From: Deinococcus koreensis
GTDB lineage: Bacteria; Deinococcota; Deinococci; Deinococcales; Deinococcaceae
Length of the DNA stretch: 64,000 nucleotides
Direction of reading: 5' to 3'
Assembly (NCBI RefSeq): GCF_002901445.1
Contig: NZ_PPPD01000001.1
Location: 2,362,501 to 2,426,500, forward strand
Below, piece by piece: positions 29,575-40,786 of this stretch (its first letter is position 1; every line of letters begins with the position of its first letter). The translations under genes were made by a program, and so were the position numbers. The notes under the pieces were generated by a model. That model saw nothing but the letters and a program-made list of their open reading frames with translations, was not told the DNA's origin and did not search any database.

Positions 29575-30929
29575 GGCATGGACGCCGGGCGAGGCGATGG
29601 CCTGAGCAACTTTCCCCGAATCGCATCGACGACGACGCCATGCTCGTAGACCGTTCGACCCCGCGAATACGTCGACCGGACGCGCCCCCGGAAGGTCTGC
29701 CCCCGGTAGGGGTTCTGTTCCCAGCGGTCGTGGAGGTCGGTGAGCGTCCACTCTTCGTTCAGGTCGACGAGGGCGAAGTCGGCGTCGGCGCCGACCTCCA
29801 GGCGGCCCTTGCCGGGCAGGCGGAAGCGCTGGGCCGGGTTCAGGGCGCTCAGGGCGGCGACCAGCTCCAGGGGCAGGCCACGGCGGTGGTGCCCGCCGTC
29901 CAGCAGCACGTTCAGGGTGCTCTGCGCGCCGCTGATGCCGCCCCACAGGGCAAAAAAGTCCGAACTTGTCTTCATGTCCGGCGGGGCGGGCGAGTGGTCG
30001 GAGCCGACGATGTCCACGTGCCCGGCCAACAGTTCGCGCCAGAGGTCGTCCTGCACGGCTTTCGGGCGCAGGGGCGGGGCACATTTCAGCGCCGCGCCCA
30101 CACGCTCCACGTCCTCGTCGGTGAAGTGCAGGTAGTGGGGGCAGGTCTCGATGGACACGTCCACGCCCTTCGCTTTCGCCTCGAAGGCCAGCGCCACCGC
30201 CGCGCCCGAGCTGAGATGCACCAGATGCAGCGCCGCGCCGGTGTCCCGGGCGAACAGCAGGGCCCGCCCCACGGCCTCCAGTTCGGTGACGACCGGGCGG
30301 GTCTCCAGATAATCCCGCACCCCCGCTTTCCCCTGGGCCCGCGCCGCCTCGGTCAGGCGGCGGGTGAAGTCGTCGCTCTCGGCGTGAGTGGCGACGACCA
30401 GCCCCAGGCGGGCGGCGGCCCTCATCCCCTCGTAGAGCGTCAGGTCGTCGGCGGCCGGGAACTCGTCCAGGCCGGAATGCGACATGAAGGCCTTGAAGCC
30501 GCACACCCCCGCGGCCGCGAGGTCGTCCAGTTCGCCCAGATTCAGCGGGGTCAGGCCACCCCACAGGCCGAAGTCCAGCCGCGACTTCTCCTCGCCCAGC
30601 CGGGCCTTCTCCTCGAAGCGGGCGCGGGTCAGCACGGGGGGCGAGGAGTTCAGCGGCATGTCCACGAAACTGGTCGCCCCGCCGGCCGCCAGGGCCCGCG
30701 TGCCGGTCTCGAAGCCCTCCCAGTCGGTGCGGCCCGGTTCATTCAGGTGAACGTGGGCGTCCACCACACCGGGGAAAACGTGCCGGCCGCCGGCGTCCAG
30801 CTCCTGCCGGGCGCCGCCCAGTTCCTCGCCCAGCGCCGCGATCTGCCCGCCCGTTATTCCGATGTCCAGGCGCCGCACGCCCTGGGGGGTCACGACCTGG
30901 CCGCCGCGCACGATCAGGTCGAAGCTCAT
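29571..30929 (-). CDS. allB: Allantoinase
   Basis: 452 residues, cyclic amidohydrolase superfamily. Metal ligands are visible: [16 protein letters not shown] (HxH), [10 protein letters not shown] with the carboxylated lysine, later histidines in THAESDDF and LHLVHLSS, and the catalytic aspartate in [13 protein letters not shown]. The set and spacing fit allantoinase, which opens allantoin to allantoate. It overlaps allC by 4 bases. Its 3' end runs into a short repeat. Confidence 0.93.
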   Translation of the reverse strand: MSFDLIVRGGQVVTPQGVRRLDIGITGGQIAALGEELGGARQELDAGGRHVFPGVVDAHVHLNEPGRTDWEGFETGTRALAAGGATSFVDMPLNSSPPVLTRARFEEKARLGEEKSRLDFGLWGGLTPLNLGELDDLAAAGVCGFKAFMSHSGLDEFPAADDLTLYEGMRAAARLGLVVATHAESDDFTRRLTEAARAQGKAGVRDYLETRPVVTELEAVGRALLFARDTGAALHLVHLSSGAAVALAFEAKAKGVDVSIETCPHYLHFTDEDVERVGAALKCAPPLRPKAVQDDLWRELLAGHVDIVGSDHSPAPPDMKTSSDFFALWGGISGAQSTLNVLLDGGHHRRGLPLELVAALSALNPAQRFRLPGKGRLEVGADADFALVDLNEEWTLTDLHDRWEQNPYRGQTFRGRVRSTYSRGRTVYEHGVVVDAIRGKLLRPSPRPASMP

Positions 30930-32173
30930 GCGCGGGCCTCCTGAGCCAGCCGCTCCAGAAAACGCAGGCCCACGCGCAGGGCGGCCTCGACGTCCTCCGG
31001 GTTCACCATCTCGTCCGGGTGGTGGCTCAGGGCGTTGGGCGAGCGGAGAAAGAGCATCGCGGCGGGCATCCGGGTGCTCATGATCATGGCGTCGTGCCCC
31101 GCGCCGCTGAGCACGTCGGGCGCGTCCAGGCCGAGGTCGGTCGCCGCCTGCCGCAGCAGACCCTGGAAACGCGCGTCCATCGGCGTGGCGGCCTCTTCCA
31201 TCTTCGGCGTGATACTCACCGTGACTCCCCGTTCGGCGGCGAAACGTTCGGCGTCGGCCAGCAGCAGGGGCAGGGCGTCCCGGCGCACCTCGTCGCGCTC
31301 GTGGCGGATGTCCAGCGTGCAGTGCACCTCGCCGGGCACGATGTTGATGGCCCCCGGCCGCGCCTGCATGACCCCCACGGTCGCTACCAGCCCCGGGGTG
31401 GCCCGCGCCCGCTCCTCGGCCGCCACCACGAACCGGGCCGCCGCCGCCAGCGCGTCCCGGCGGTGGGTCATGGGGGTGGTGCCGGCGTGCGCGGCCTGCC
31501 CCGTGAAGTCCAGCAGCACGCGGTTCTGGCCCGCGATGGCCGTCACCACGCCCACGCCCGCCCCCGCCGCCTGCAGCACCGGCCCCTGCTCGATGTGGAA
31601 CTCCAGGTAGCCCAGCGACTCGCTCCGGATCTCCGCGTCCGGCAGCTCGTCCGGGTTCAGGCCATAGGCGCGGATGGCGTCTGAGACAGTCAATCCGTCC
31701 TTATCCCGCAACTCCAGCAGCGGCCCCGCCGTGCCGGTCAGCGCCCGTGAGCCGATGAAGGGCACGCCGTAGCGCACGCCCTCCTCCTCGGAGAAGGCCA
31801 GCACCTCCAGGGCGTAGGGGAGCGCCTGATCGCGCACGGCCTCGGCCAGCGCGTAGGCCAGCAGCACGCCCAGGATGCCGTCGTAGGCGCCCGCGTTGGG
31901 CACGGTGTCGATGTGCGAGCCCAGGTAGAGGGTGGGCGAGTCGGGAGTCGGCCCTTCACGTCGCGAGCGCAGGTTCCCCACCGCGTCGATACGGGTGCTC
32001 AGGCCCAGGCGATCCGCCCAGGCCCGCAGGAAGGCGTGGACGCCCCGCGTGGTGGGGCACAGGTACGGGCGCGTCGTCTCGCCGGGGACCTCGGTCAGCG
32101 CGGCCAGTTCGCGGCAGGCGGCCAGCACGCGGGCATGGAGTTCGCTCAGGTCGATACTTGGGTTCGCGGTCAA
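30926..32173 (-). CDS. allC: Allantoate amidohydrolase (M20 family)
   Basis: 415 residues from a TTG at 32173 preceded by AGGAG; the TTG overlaps the previous stop. Metal-binding blocks are LYLGSHIDTVPNAGAYDGIL, FSEEEGVRYG and SGAGHDAMIM; the dimerisation lid has GQAAHAGTTPMTHRRDAL. N-carbamoyl-amino-acid hydrolases share these, but the position between allB and allE points to allantoate. It yields ureidoglycine, ammonia and carbon dioxide. Confidence 0.88.
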   Translation of the reverse strand: MTANPSIDLSELHARVLAACRELAALTEVPGETTRPYLCPTTRGVHAFLRAWADRLGLSTRIDAVGNLRSRREGPTPDSPTLYLGSHIDTVPNAGAYDGILGVLLAYALAEAVRDQALPYALEVLAFSEEEGVRYGVPFIGSRALTGTAGPLLELRDKDGLTVSDAIRAYGLNPDELPDAEIRSESLGYLEFHIEQGPVLQAAGAGVGVVTAIAGQNRVLLDFTGQAAHAGTTPMTHRRDALAAAARFVVAAEERARATPGLVATVGVMQARPGAINIVPGEVHCTLDIRHERDEVRRDALPLLLADAERFAAERGVTVSITPKMEEAATPMDARFQGLLRQAATDLGLDAPDVLSGAGHDAMIMSTRMPAAMLFLRSPNALSHHPDEMVNPEDVEAALRVGLRFLERLAQEARA

Positions 32174-33687
32174 GGGGACACTCCTGGGAAGAGTTCGGGA
32201 AACAGATGCTGCGCCTCACGGGGAAAATATGCCGGGCACTCGCGGGCCAGCACCAGATCATCCAGCAGCCGCGCGGCGCCTTCATCATCCGGCATCAGGG
32301 ATCGGCGTTCGTGGAGGTAGCGCTCGGCGCTTAGCACTGTGCCATCGTCCAGCGGCGCCCCGACCCGTACCCACTGCCAGAGGAGCGCCCGCGCGAGTTC
32401 GGCCGTGGCGGTGTCCTCGACCCGCCCGCCGCGCACCACCACGCCGCGCCCCTCCAGCCACGCCGCGAACACGTCCAGCGCGAGGCCGGTGGCATCCCGG
32501 ACTTCGGAGAGGGGGAGGAGGGTCGGGGTGGGGAGGTCGGTGAGGGTGTGAAGACGGGTTTGTGCTACCCGGTGCAGCTCGTCCAGAGTTGTGGGTCTGC
32601 CAGGCCCGTTTAACCCCTCCGGCCCTCCGGGCCACCTCCCCTCAAGGGGAGGCAAGGTGAGAGACTCTTGGCTCCCCTTGAGGGGAGCTGGCCGCGCAGC
32701 GGACTGAGGGGTTATAAGTAGCGCAAGCCCCCCCCGCACCGCCTCCACCAGTTCCGGCAGCCCCGCCCAGGCCGCCGTGAAGCCCTGCGCGGCCTCGCGC
32801 TCCTTGTCCGCCCGCACCGCGTCCAGCGCCGGTTCGGGATTCGCCGGATCGGGCGCCAGCGAGGCTGTGCCCCCAATGGCCTCGGCGCCGTGCTGACGGC
32901 AGACCTGCACCAGCTGTTCGGCGTAGGCGCGCATGGCGGGCACGTCCATCGTGAGTGCCGAGCGGGGCGGTATGGGCGTAGTGCGCGTGGCCCCTAGGTG
33001 CTTGACGAGGCTGAACACGTAATCCCAGCGGCCCGCGTTCAGGCCGTAGGCGCGGGTGTGAAGAGCATGGAGAAGCTCGTCGGCCCGCAACAGGCCCCAA
33101 TACGTCTCGATCTGCAGGCACACGCGCACGGTGTCGGGCTCCAGGCCCAGGTGCGCCTCGGCCAGTGCCAGCGCGTCGTGCCAGAACCGGGCTTCCATGA
33201 CGGTTTCCAGCTTGGGGATGTAGACATGCGGCGGCCGCCCCGGGCGCGCGGCCAGGACGGCACTCAGGTCGCACAGGGAGGCGATGCCTGGGCCGCCGAA
33301 GTTCAGGCCAGGCTCCACCGCGTACAGCGCGCGGGGGCGCACCAGCAGGGGCTTGTCGCTGCCCGTGGCCCACGCCAGCGCGTCGTAGGCCGCCTGCACG
33401 TTCGCCCGGGTGGGGGAAAAGGTGTCGTCGAAGTCGATCACCACGGCGTCGGCGTCCGAGTTCAGGGCGCGGCGGAGCATGGCGAGATCGGACGCCTCAA
33501 CGATCAGTTCCACGCGGCGACCCCGCAGGTCGTCGGGAATGGGCGCCGCCTGAAACTGATGGATGGTAGAGCTGGCTTCACCCGGTGGGGGCGGATCATG
33601 CAGCGCCATCCAGCGCGACCGCAACCCCTCGTGCAGGTGTTCGGCCAGCGCGTGGGCGGCGGGGGTCAGATGGAGTGGACTGGGCAT
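32170..33687 (-). CDS. Malate synthase-like paralogue with an in-frame repeat insertion
   Basis: 505 residues, malate synthase A fold. Comparable blocks to the aceB product of this operon are VVIDFDDTFSPTRANVQAAY, RVCLQIETYWGLLRADELL, GLNAGRWDYVFSLVKHLG near residue 215, and VEDTATAELARALLWQW near residue 423 with the catalytic aspartate. The signature cysteine is alanine here and the early DFED motif is DFDD, so substrate or rate may differ. Residues about 325-359 ([16 protein letters not shown] and on) are encoded by a 102-base palindromic repeat that keeps the frame. It is probably still a functional protein, with the insert in a linker between barrel and C-terminal domain. AGGAG precedes the ATG. 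Confidence 0.8.
   Translation of the reverse strand: MPSPLHLTPAAHALAEHLHEGLRSRWMALHDPPPPGEASSTIHQFQAAPIPDDLRGRRVELIVEASDLAMLRRALNSDADAVVIDFDDTFSPTRANVQAAYDALAWATGSDKPLLVRPRALYAVEPGLNFGGPGIASLCDLSAVLAARPGRPPHVYIPKLETVMEARFWHDALALAEAHLGLEPDTVRVCLQIETYWGLLRADELLHALHTRAYGLNAGRWDYVFSLVKHLGATRTTPIPPRSALTMDVPAMRAYAEQLVQVCRQHGAEAIGGTASLAPDPANPEPALDAVRADKEREAAQGFTAAWAGLPELVEAVRGGLALLITPQSAARPAPLKGSQESLTLPPLEGRWPGGPEGLNGPGRPTTLDELHRVAQTRLHTLTDLPTPTLLPLSEVRDATGLALDVFAAWLEGRGVVVRGGRVEDTATAELARALLWQWVRVGAPLDDGTVLSAERYLHERRSLMPDDEGAARLLDDLVLARECPAYFPREAQHLFPELFPGVSP
32612..32713. repeat. Palindromic repeat element, copy A, inside a coding sequence
   Basis: Ends AACCCCTC and GAGGGGTT, with internal inverted repeats (CCTCCCCTCAAGGGGAGG and GGCTCCCCTTGAGGGGAGC) and the shared block GAGCTGGCCGCGCAGCGGAC. 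The length is 102 bases, exactly 34 codons. It matches copies at 43753, 44749, 51504 and 58249. Confidence 0.85.
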
Positions 33688-33732
33688 GGGCGGCTCCTCC
33701 CGTGAGGTCTGCCGATCATGGAGCCCGGATGG

Positions 33733-34536
33733 TCACTCCGTCCAGCCCAGCCGCGCCGAGATTTCTCCCGCCGCCCGTTGGACATGCGCCAGGACGCGGG
33801 GAATGTCCGTCCGGGTCAGGCGCGAGGTCGGCGCGGACACGCTCAGGGCCGCGACCACGGTGCCCAGGGCGTCCCGGATGGGCGCGGCCACGCAGCGCAC
33901 GCCCAGTTCCCGTTCCTGGTCGTCGTGCGCGTAGCCCTGCTGCCGCACGCGGGCGAGTTCGGCCCGGTAGGCGGCCGGCTGGGTGATCGAGTGCGGCGTG
34001 AAGGCCGGGTACGGCCCCTCGCCCAGCGCCCCGCGCACGGTGGCCTCGTCCTGCCAGGCCATCAGCACCTTGCCCACGCCAGAGCAGTGCAGCGGCGCCG
34101 AAGCGCCCAGTTGCGTGAACATCCGCACGAGCTGGCGGCCCTCGACCTGCGCGATGTAGACCGCCTGGGAGCCGCGCAGCGCGGCCAGGTTCGCGGACTC
34201 GTTCAGCTCGTCCACCAGCGCGTGCATGGGTTCCCGCGCGGCTCCCAGCAGGGCGCCCTGGGCGCTGTAGGCCGAGCCCACCTGCGCCGCCCGGCGGCCC
34301 ACCCGGAACAGACCGCTGGCCTCGTCCCACTCGGCGAAGTCCTGCTGGCGCAGGGTTTCCAGCAGCCGGTAGGTGGTGCTGGCGGGCAGGCCCACCCGCC
34401 GGGCCAGCACGCCCAGCGGCGCCTCGCGCGCCTCGGCCAGGGCCGCCAGCACGCTCAGGCCGCGTTCCAGCGTGCGGACGCTGGCCGCCTCGCCGGAGCG
34501 GGCGCGGCCGGCTTTGCCCCTGGCGCCAGCGGTCAT
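33733..34536 (-). CDS. IclR-family regulator of the purine/glyoxylate operon
   Basis: 267 residues. The N-terminal winged helix carries LERGLSVLAALAEAREAPLG and GLPASTTYRLLETLRQQDF; the C-terminal effector domain has LHCSGVGKVLMAW and ERELGVRCVAAPIRD with the conserved cysteine. IclR/AllR-type members respond to glyoxylate or allantoin-pathway intermediates. It lies inside the operon, one base after the malate synthase stop, so it is likely autoregulated through the operator-like sequence upstream of aceB. Confidence 0.9.
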   Translation of the reverse strand: MTAGARGKAGRARSGEAASVRTLERGLSVLAALAEAREAPLGVLARRVGLPASTTYRLLETLRQQDFAEWDEASGLFRVGRRAAQVGSAYSAQGALLGAAREPMHALVDELNESANLAALRGSQAVYIAQVEGRQLVRMFTQLGASAPLHCSGVGKVLMAWQDEATVRGALGEGPYPAFTPHSITQPAAYRAELARVRQQGYAHDDQERELGVRCVAAPIRDALGTVVAALSVSAPTSRLTRTDIPRVLAHVQRAAGEISARLGWTE

Positions 34537-34537
34537 C

Positions 34538-36103
<1,566 letters not shown>

Positions 36104-36133
36104 GGGCACTCCTGGGAAACGAGAGGCGGCGGG

Positions 36134-36191
36134 TTGTTTTTCATCAGATGAACTTGTTTTTCAATCTATGACATGAAGTCAGAGCTGACAA
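36134..36191 (-). promoter_or_regulatory. Promoter and candidate IclR operator of the purine/glyoxylate operon
   Basis: On the minus strand TTGTCA (36186-36191), 17 bases and TAGATT (36163-36168) make a good promoter. Just downstream of the -10 box lie a perfect palindrome TTCATCAGATGAA (36140-36152) and two direct copies of TTGTTTTTCA (36134-36143, 36154-36163) 20 bases apart. A repressor bound here would block transcription at its start. Confidence 0.65.
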
Positions 36192-36205
36192 TTGTTCGTG
36201 ACCGG

Positions 36206-36235
36206 GTGACAGGGTGGTAGGGAGAAAGTTATACT
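36206..36235 (+). promoter_or_regulatory. Promoter of the MazEF module
   Basis: GTGACA (36206-36211), 18 bases and TATACT (36230-36235). The -10 box ends six bases before the GTG at 36242, so the mRNA is probably leaderless. Confidence 0.65.
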
Positions 36236-36241
36236 CCTGCC

Positions 36242-36487
36242 GTGAAAACGGCGATTTCGCTTGCAGACAGCCTGTACCAGCGCGCCGAGCGGCTGGCCCG
36301 CCTGCGCCGGCTTTCGCGCAGCGAACTGTATGCCGCCGCGCTCCGCGACTATCTGGATCGGCATGAAGCCGCCGACGTCACGGATCAACTGAACGACCTC
36401 TATGCTGGGGAAGACAGCACACTGAGCCCGGAACTTCGGGAACTGGGCTTGGAGGCTGTGCGGACATCCCAGTCTGACCCTCCATGA
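36242..36487 (+). CDS. mazE: MazE-like antitoxin (ribbon-helix-helix type)
   Basis: 81 residues from a GTG that would be the first codon of a leaderless message. The N-terminus MKTAISLADSLYQRAERLAR and LRRLSRSELYAAALRDYL form a ribbon-helix-helix DNA-binding domain. The acidic tail with multiple glutamates and aspartates is the usual toxin-neutralising part. It overlaps the toxin gene by 4 bases (ATGA) and should autorepress the pair by binding near its promoter. Confidence 0.88.
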   Translation: MKTAISLADSLYQRAERLARLRRLSRSELYAAALRDYLDRHEAADVTDQLNDLYAGEDSTLSPELRELGLEAVRTSQSDPP

Positions 36488-36830
36488 GGCGTGGCGAGGT
36501 CTGGGACATCCGTTATCCCCTGGTCGCGCGCGAAAACTCCGAGCCGTATGGGCATGGGCCGGTGGTGATCATCTCCAGCGACCGCTTCAACGAGAGTGCC
36601 ATCCGGACGGTGCTCATCGCCGTCCTGACCAGCAACCTGCGTCTGGAACGCGCGCCCGGCAACGTCCTGCTGATCGCCGATAGCGGCAATGGCCTGGCTT
36701 CCGACAGCGTGCTGAACGTGTCCCAGCTGCTGGTGGTCGATAAGGCCCGGCTGGTCTCCAGGCGCGGCGCCATAGACGAGGTCAGCCTGGAACTGCTGGA
36801 CAGAGGATTGAAACTCGTGCTGGCCCTGAT

Positions 36831-36834
<4 letters not shown>
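36484..36834 (+). CDS. mazF: MazF-type endoribonuclease toxin
   Basis: 116 residues, typical MazF/PemK length. MRRGEVWDIRYPLV holds the conserved arginine and tryptophan region, GPVVIISSDRFNES and VLIAVLTSNLRLE the core strands, and SDSVLNVSQLLVVDKARL the S/N-Q active-site strand. It would cleave mRNA at short sequence motifs when the antitoxin is degraded. Its TAG stop overlaps the stop of the convergent glycerate kinase gene in a palindromic CTAG. Confidence 0.9.
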
Positions 36835-38078
<1,244 letters not shown>

Positions 38079-38102
38079 CGGATCACTGTAAACCGGCCCG
38101 CT

Positions 38103-38876
38103 TCAGCGGTCGCGGTATTCGGGGAGGTTGCGCCAGGGGTGAAGCACGTTCGGCGCCGTGTCCAGCCTCGCGGCGCTGATGGTGTTCGAGGGCCGCCAGG
38201 GCACCGGGCTGCCGGGCTGCGAGCCGGCCGTGTACGAGGTCGAGACGCCCGGATCGGTCACGGTGACGAGCAGGTTCCAGCCGCGCTTGAGGGCGAAAGT
38301 CGTATCGATCTTGCCCAGGCCCAGGCAGTCGCCCCTGAACTTCACGGTGGCGTCCTGGGTGGCGAACCACCACGCGCGGTAATTCAGCGCCGCCCTGGCC
38401 GGGTCGAGTTCCGCGATCAGGCTCTGCCCCTTGTCCGTGTTCAGGTCGTTGATGGGGTAGACCTTGAGCGTCGGCGGCGCGCTGGTCTGCGGGTTGGTAC
38501 AGGCCCCGAATACGTCGGGCACGCTGAACAGCAGCTTGGCGTTCGTGGAGGTCATGGTCGCCACCCTGGGCAGGCCCAGGTCGAAGACGCCGGTGGCATT
38601 CACGGGGGCCGATACGGGCAGTTCGTCCGGTTTCACGCTGGCAGCGTCCCCAGCCTTGAAGGGCGTGATCTGCCCGGGAATCCGGCCCGCGACCTCGGCC
38701 GCCGTCGGCGGAGGCGTCGGGTTGGGCGGGGGCGTCGGAGTCGGCTGGGGTGCCGGAGTGGGGGTCGGCTGGGGTTGGGGGGCAGGCGGCGTCCCTCCGC
38801 CACACGCGGCCAGCAGCGCCGTCAGGCCGGTCAGGAGCGGCAGCGTCAGCCGGGTCACGGTCGGTCGGGAAGCCAT
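38103..38876 (-). CDS. Putative lipoprotein with proline-rich linker
   Basis: 257 residues from the ATG at 38876. The signal peptide LTLPLLTGLTALLAAC ends in a lipobox cysteine. A spacer of PTPTPAPQPTPTP repeats, about 30 residues, separates it from a globular domain of roughly 180 residues with no recognised family. An upstream start would place charged residues before the signal and is less likely. It is probably anchored to the membrane or cell envelope. It lies 24 bases upstream of the glycerate kinase start and may share nothing functional with it. Confidence 0.75.
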   Translation of the reverse strand: MASRPTVTRLTLPLLTGLTALLAACGGGTPPAPQPQPTPTPAPQPTPTPPPNPTPPPTAAEVAGRIPGQITPFKAGDAASVKPDELPVSAPVNATGVFDLGLPRVATMTSTNAKLLFSVPDVFGACTNPQTSAPPTLKVYPINDLNTDKGQSLIAELDPARAALNYRAWWFATQDATVKFRGDCLGLGKIDTTFALKRGWNLLVTVTDPGVSTSYTAGSQPGSPVPWRPSNTISAARLDTAPNVLHPWRNLPEYRDR

Positions 38877-39016
38877 GCGGTCAGCCTGACCTCCGGGCCT
38901 GACCCTGGGGTGGCACTTCTCTTCAGCCGGGTGCCAGGGTTTTCTCACCCCCCGGTCAGTTCTGATCACGGCCCCCGGTGCCCGCTGTGCCCCAGAATGT
39001 GGCCTGAGGTAGCCCT

Positions 39017-39553
39017 GTGACCGCCCGACGCCTGCTGACCCTGACCGAGATCAACGCCCTGGAGGCCCTTGCGTTCGAGACCCACTTCGCGGGCGTCCTC
39101 GAACATTCGCCCCGGTACGCCGCCCAGGTCGCGGCCGGACGCCCCTACCGCAGCGTGGAGGCGCTGGCCGCTGCCTTCGCCGCCGCCTTCACGTCCGATA
39201 CGCCCGACGCCCAGCTCGCGCTGATCCGCGCCCACCCCGACCTGGCGGGCAAGGCGGCGCTGGCCGGCGACCTGACCCGGGAGAGCGCCAGCGAACAGGC
39301 CTCGGCCGGACTGGATCGCCTGAGCCCCGAGGAGTACGCCGAATTCCACCGCCTGAACGCCGCCTACCACGACCGCTTCGGCCTGCCCTACGTGGTCTGC
39401 GTGCGCGAGCACAGCAAGGAAAGCATTTTCGAGGGTGCCCGCCGCCGGCTCTCGAACACGCCGGAGCAGGAGCGCCGGGCGGCGCTGCACGAAATCGGCC
39501 GGATCGCCCGCCTGCGGGTGCTCGATCTGGTTCAGGAGGAAGGACATGACTGA
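39017..39553 (+). CDS. uraD: 2-oxo-4-hydroxy-4-carboxy-5-ureidoimidazoline (OHCU) decarboxylase
   Basis: 178 residues from a GTG with GAGG seven bases upstream. The motif LIRAHPDLAGKAAL carries the catalytic histidine, and ESASEQASAGLDRL and FGLPYVVCVREHSKESI match the OHCU decarboxylase family. It converts OHCU to S-allantoin, the third step from urate. It overlaps the uricase gene by 8 bases. A seven-codon frame MWPEVAL (38997-39020) ends over its start codon. Confidence 0.9.
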   Translation: MTARRLLTLTEINALEALAFETHFAGVLEHSPRYAAQVAAGRPYRSVEALAAAFAAAFTSDTPDAQLALIRAHPDLAGKAALAGDLTRESASEQASAGLDRLSPEEYAEFHRLNAAYHDRFGLPYVVCVREHSKESIFEGARRRLSNTPEQERRAALHEIGRIARLRVLDLVQEEGHD

Positions 39554-40415
39554 AAGCGTGAAGGTCAAGGTGAAGCTGGGCGAGAACAACTACGGCAAGG
39601 CCGACGTGCAGCTGTTCAAGGTGTACCGGGGCACGCCGCGCCACCGCATTCGCGACGTGAACGTGCGGGTGGCCCTCACCGGCGATTTCGGGGCCGCCCA
39701 CAAAGGCGGCGACAACACCGGCCTGCTCGCCACCGATACCGTGCGGAACACCATCTACGGCCTGGCCAAAGAGGGCTTCGCGGGCAGCGTCGAGGAGTTC
39801 GGCCAGGAACTGCTGGCCCATTTCGTGCGGGTCGGCCCGAAGGTCACGGGCGGCTTCGCGGAGTTCACCGAACATCTCTGGGAACGGCTGCCCGGCGCCG
39901 ATGATCAGGGCCACGACCACGGCTTCGTGCGTCAGATGCCCAAGCACACCGTCCGGGTCGAGACCTCCGATGGGCAGAGTTTCAAGGTCACGTCCGGCAT
40001 CGAGGAACTCTCCGTCCTTAAGACCACCGAGAGCGGCTGGGCGGGCTACCTGCTGGATGAGCGCTTCACCACGCTGCCCGAGTCGACCGACCGCATCATG
40101 GCGACCGTGGTGACCGCGAAGTGGGAATACGCCGCCGAAACGTGCGACTACGACGACGTGTGGCAGCGGGCCTACGACCAGGTTCAGCGCACCTTCACCG
40201 ACCACTACTCGCCCAGCCTCCAGCACACCCTGTACCGGCTGGGCGAGGCCGTGCTGGGCGCGTGCCCGGAGATGTCCCGCATCTGGTTCCAGCTGCCCAA
40301 CCGCCACCACCTGAAATACAACCTGGAGCGCTTCGGCCTGGAGAACGACAACGAGATCTTCCACGTCGACCCCGAACCCTACGGGCTGATGGAAGCCTGG
40401 ATCGAGCGCGCATGA
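39546..40415 (+). CDS. Urate oxidase (uricase)
   Basis: 289 residues from the ATG at 39546, inside the end of the decarboxylase gene. NTGLLATDTVRNTIYGLAKE contains the catalytic threonine block, and the early GENNYGKADVQLFKVYRG the conserved lysine. The tandem T-fold repeat ends with FQLPNRHHLKYNLERFGLE, also typical. It is the cofactor-free enzyme turning urate and oxygen into 5-hydroxyisourate and hydrogen peroxide. Peroxide output is notable for an oxidative-stress-tolerant genus. It is followed by HIU hydrolase with a 4-base overlap. Confidence 0.93.
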   Translation: MTESVKVKVKLGENNYGKADVQLFKVYRGTPRHRIRDVNVRVALTGDFGAAHKGGDNTGLLATDTVRNTIYGLAKEGFAGSVEEFGQELLAHFVRVGPKVTGGFAEFTEHLWERLPGADDQGHDHGFVRQMPKHTVRVETSDGQSFKVTSGIEELSVLKTTESGWAGYLLDERFTTLPESTDRIMATVVTAKWEYAAETCDYDDVWQRAYDQVQRTFTDHYSPSLQHTLYRLGEAVLGACPEMSRIWFQLPNRHHLKYNLERFGLENDNEIFHVDPEPYGLMEAWIERA

Positions 40416-40768
40416 CCGGCGCGGGCCTGAGTACGCACGTGCTGGACACGGCGCAGGGGCGGCCAGCGGCGGGCATCCGCGTGGAACTCTTCGGCATCGA
40501 CGGCGAACTGCGCCACCACCTCGCCCAGGCCGTGACCAACGCCGACGGCCGCACGGACACGCCGCTGATCGAGCGCGGCGCCCTGCAGGCGGGCACCTAC
40601 GAGCTGACCTTCCATGTCGGTGCCTACTATTCCGACTTCCCCGCCGCGCCCACGCCCCCCTTTCTGGACGTGGTGACCCTGCGCTTCACGGTGGCCGACG
40701 CCTCGGCGCACTACCACGTGCCGCTGGTCATGACGCCCTGGGCGTACTCGACGTACCGGGGGAGCTGA
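40412..40768 (+). CDS. uraH: 5-hydroxyisourate hydrolase (transthyretin-like)
   Basis: 118 residues, normal length. LSTHVLDTAQGRPAAG at the N-terminus, the HYHVPLVMTPWAYSTYRGS end and the YRGS signature identify the HIU hydrolase branch of the transthyretin fold. The enzyme opens 5-hydroxyisourate to OHCU, so the three genes in a row give urate to allantoin. Its stop lies 18 bases from the convergent aminotransferase gene. Confidence 0.94.
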   Translation: MTGAGLSTHVLDTAQGRPAAGIRVELFGIDGELRHHLAQAVTNADGRTDTPLIERGALQAGTYELTFHVGAYYSDFPAAPTPPFLDVVTLRFTVADASAHYHVPLVMTPWAYSTYRGS

Positions 40769-40786
40769 AGCTTCAGGCCAGCAGCC

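Noticed and set aside
32595..32720. Sequencing artefact or pseudogene in the malate synthase paralogue
   Set aside because: The insert is 102 bases, keeps the frame, and conserved motifs continue after it, so the gene appears intact.
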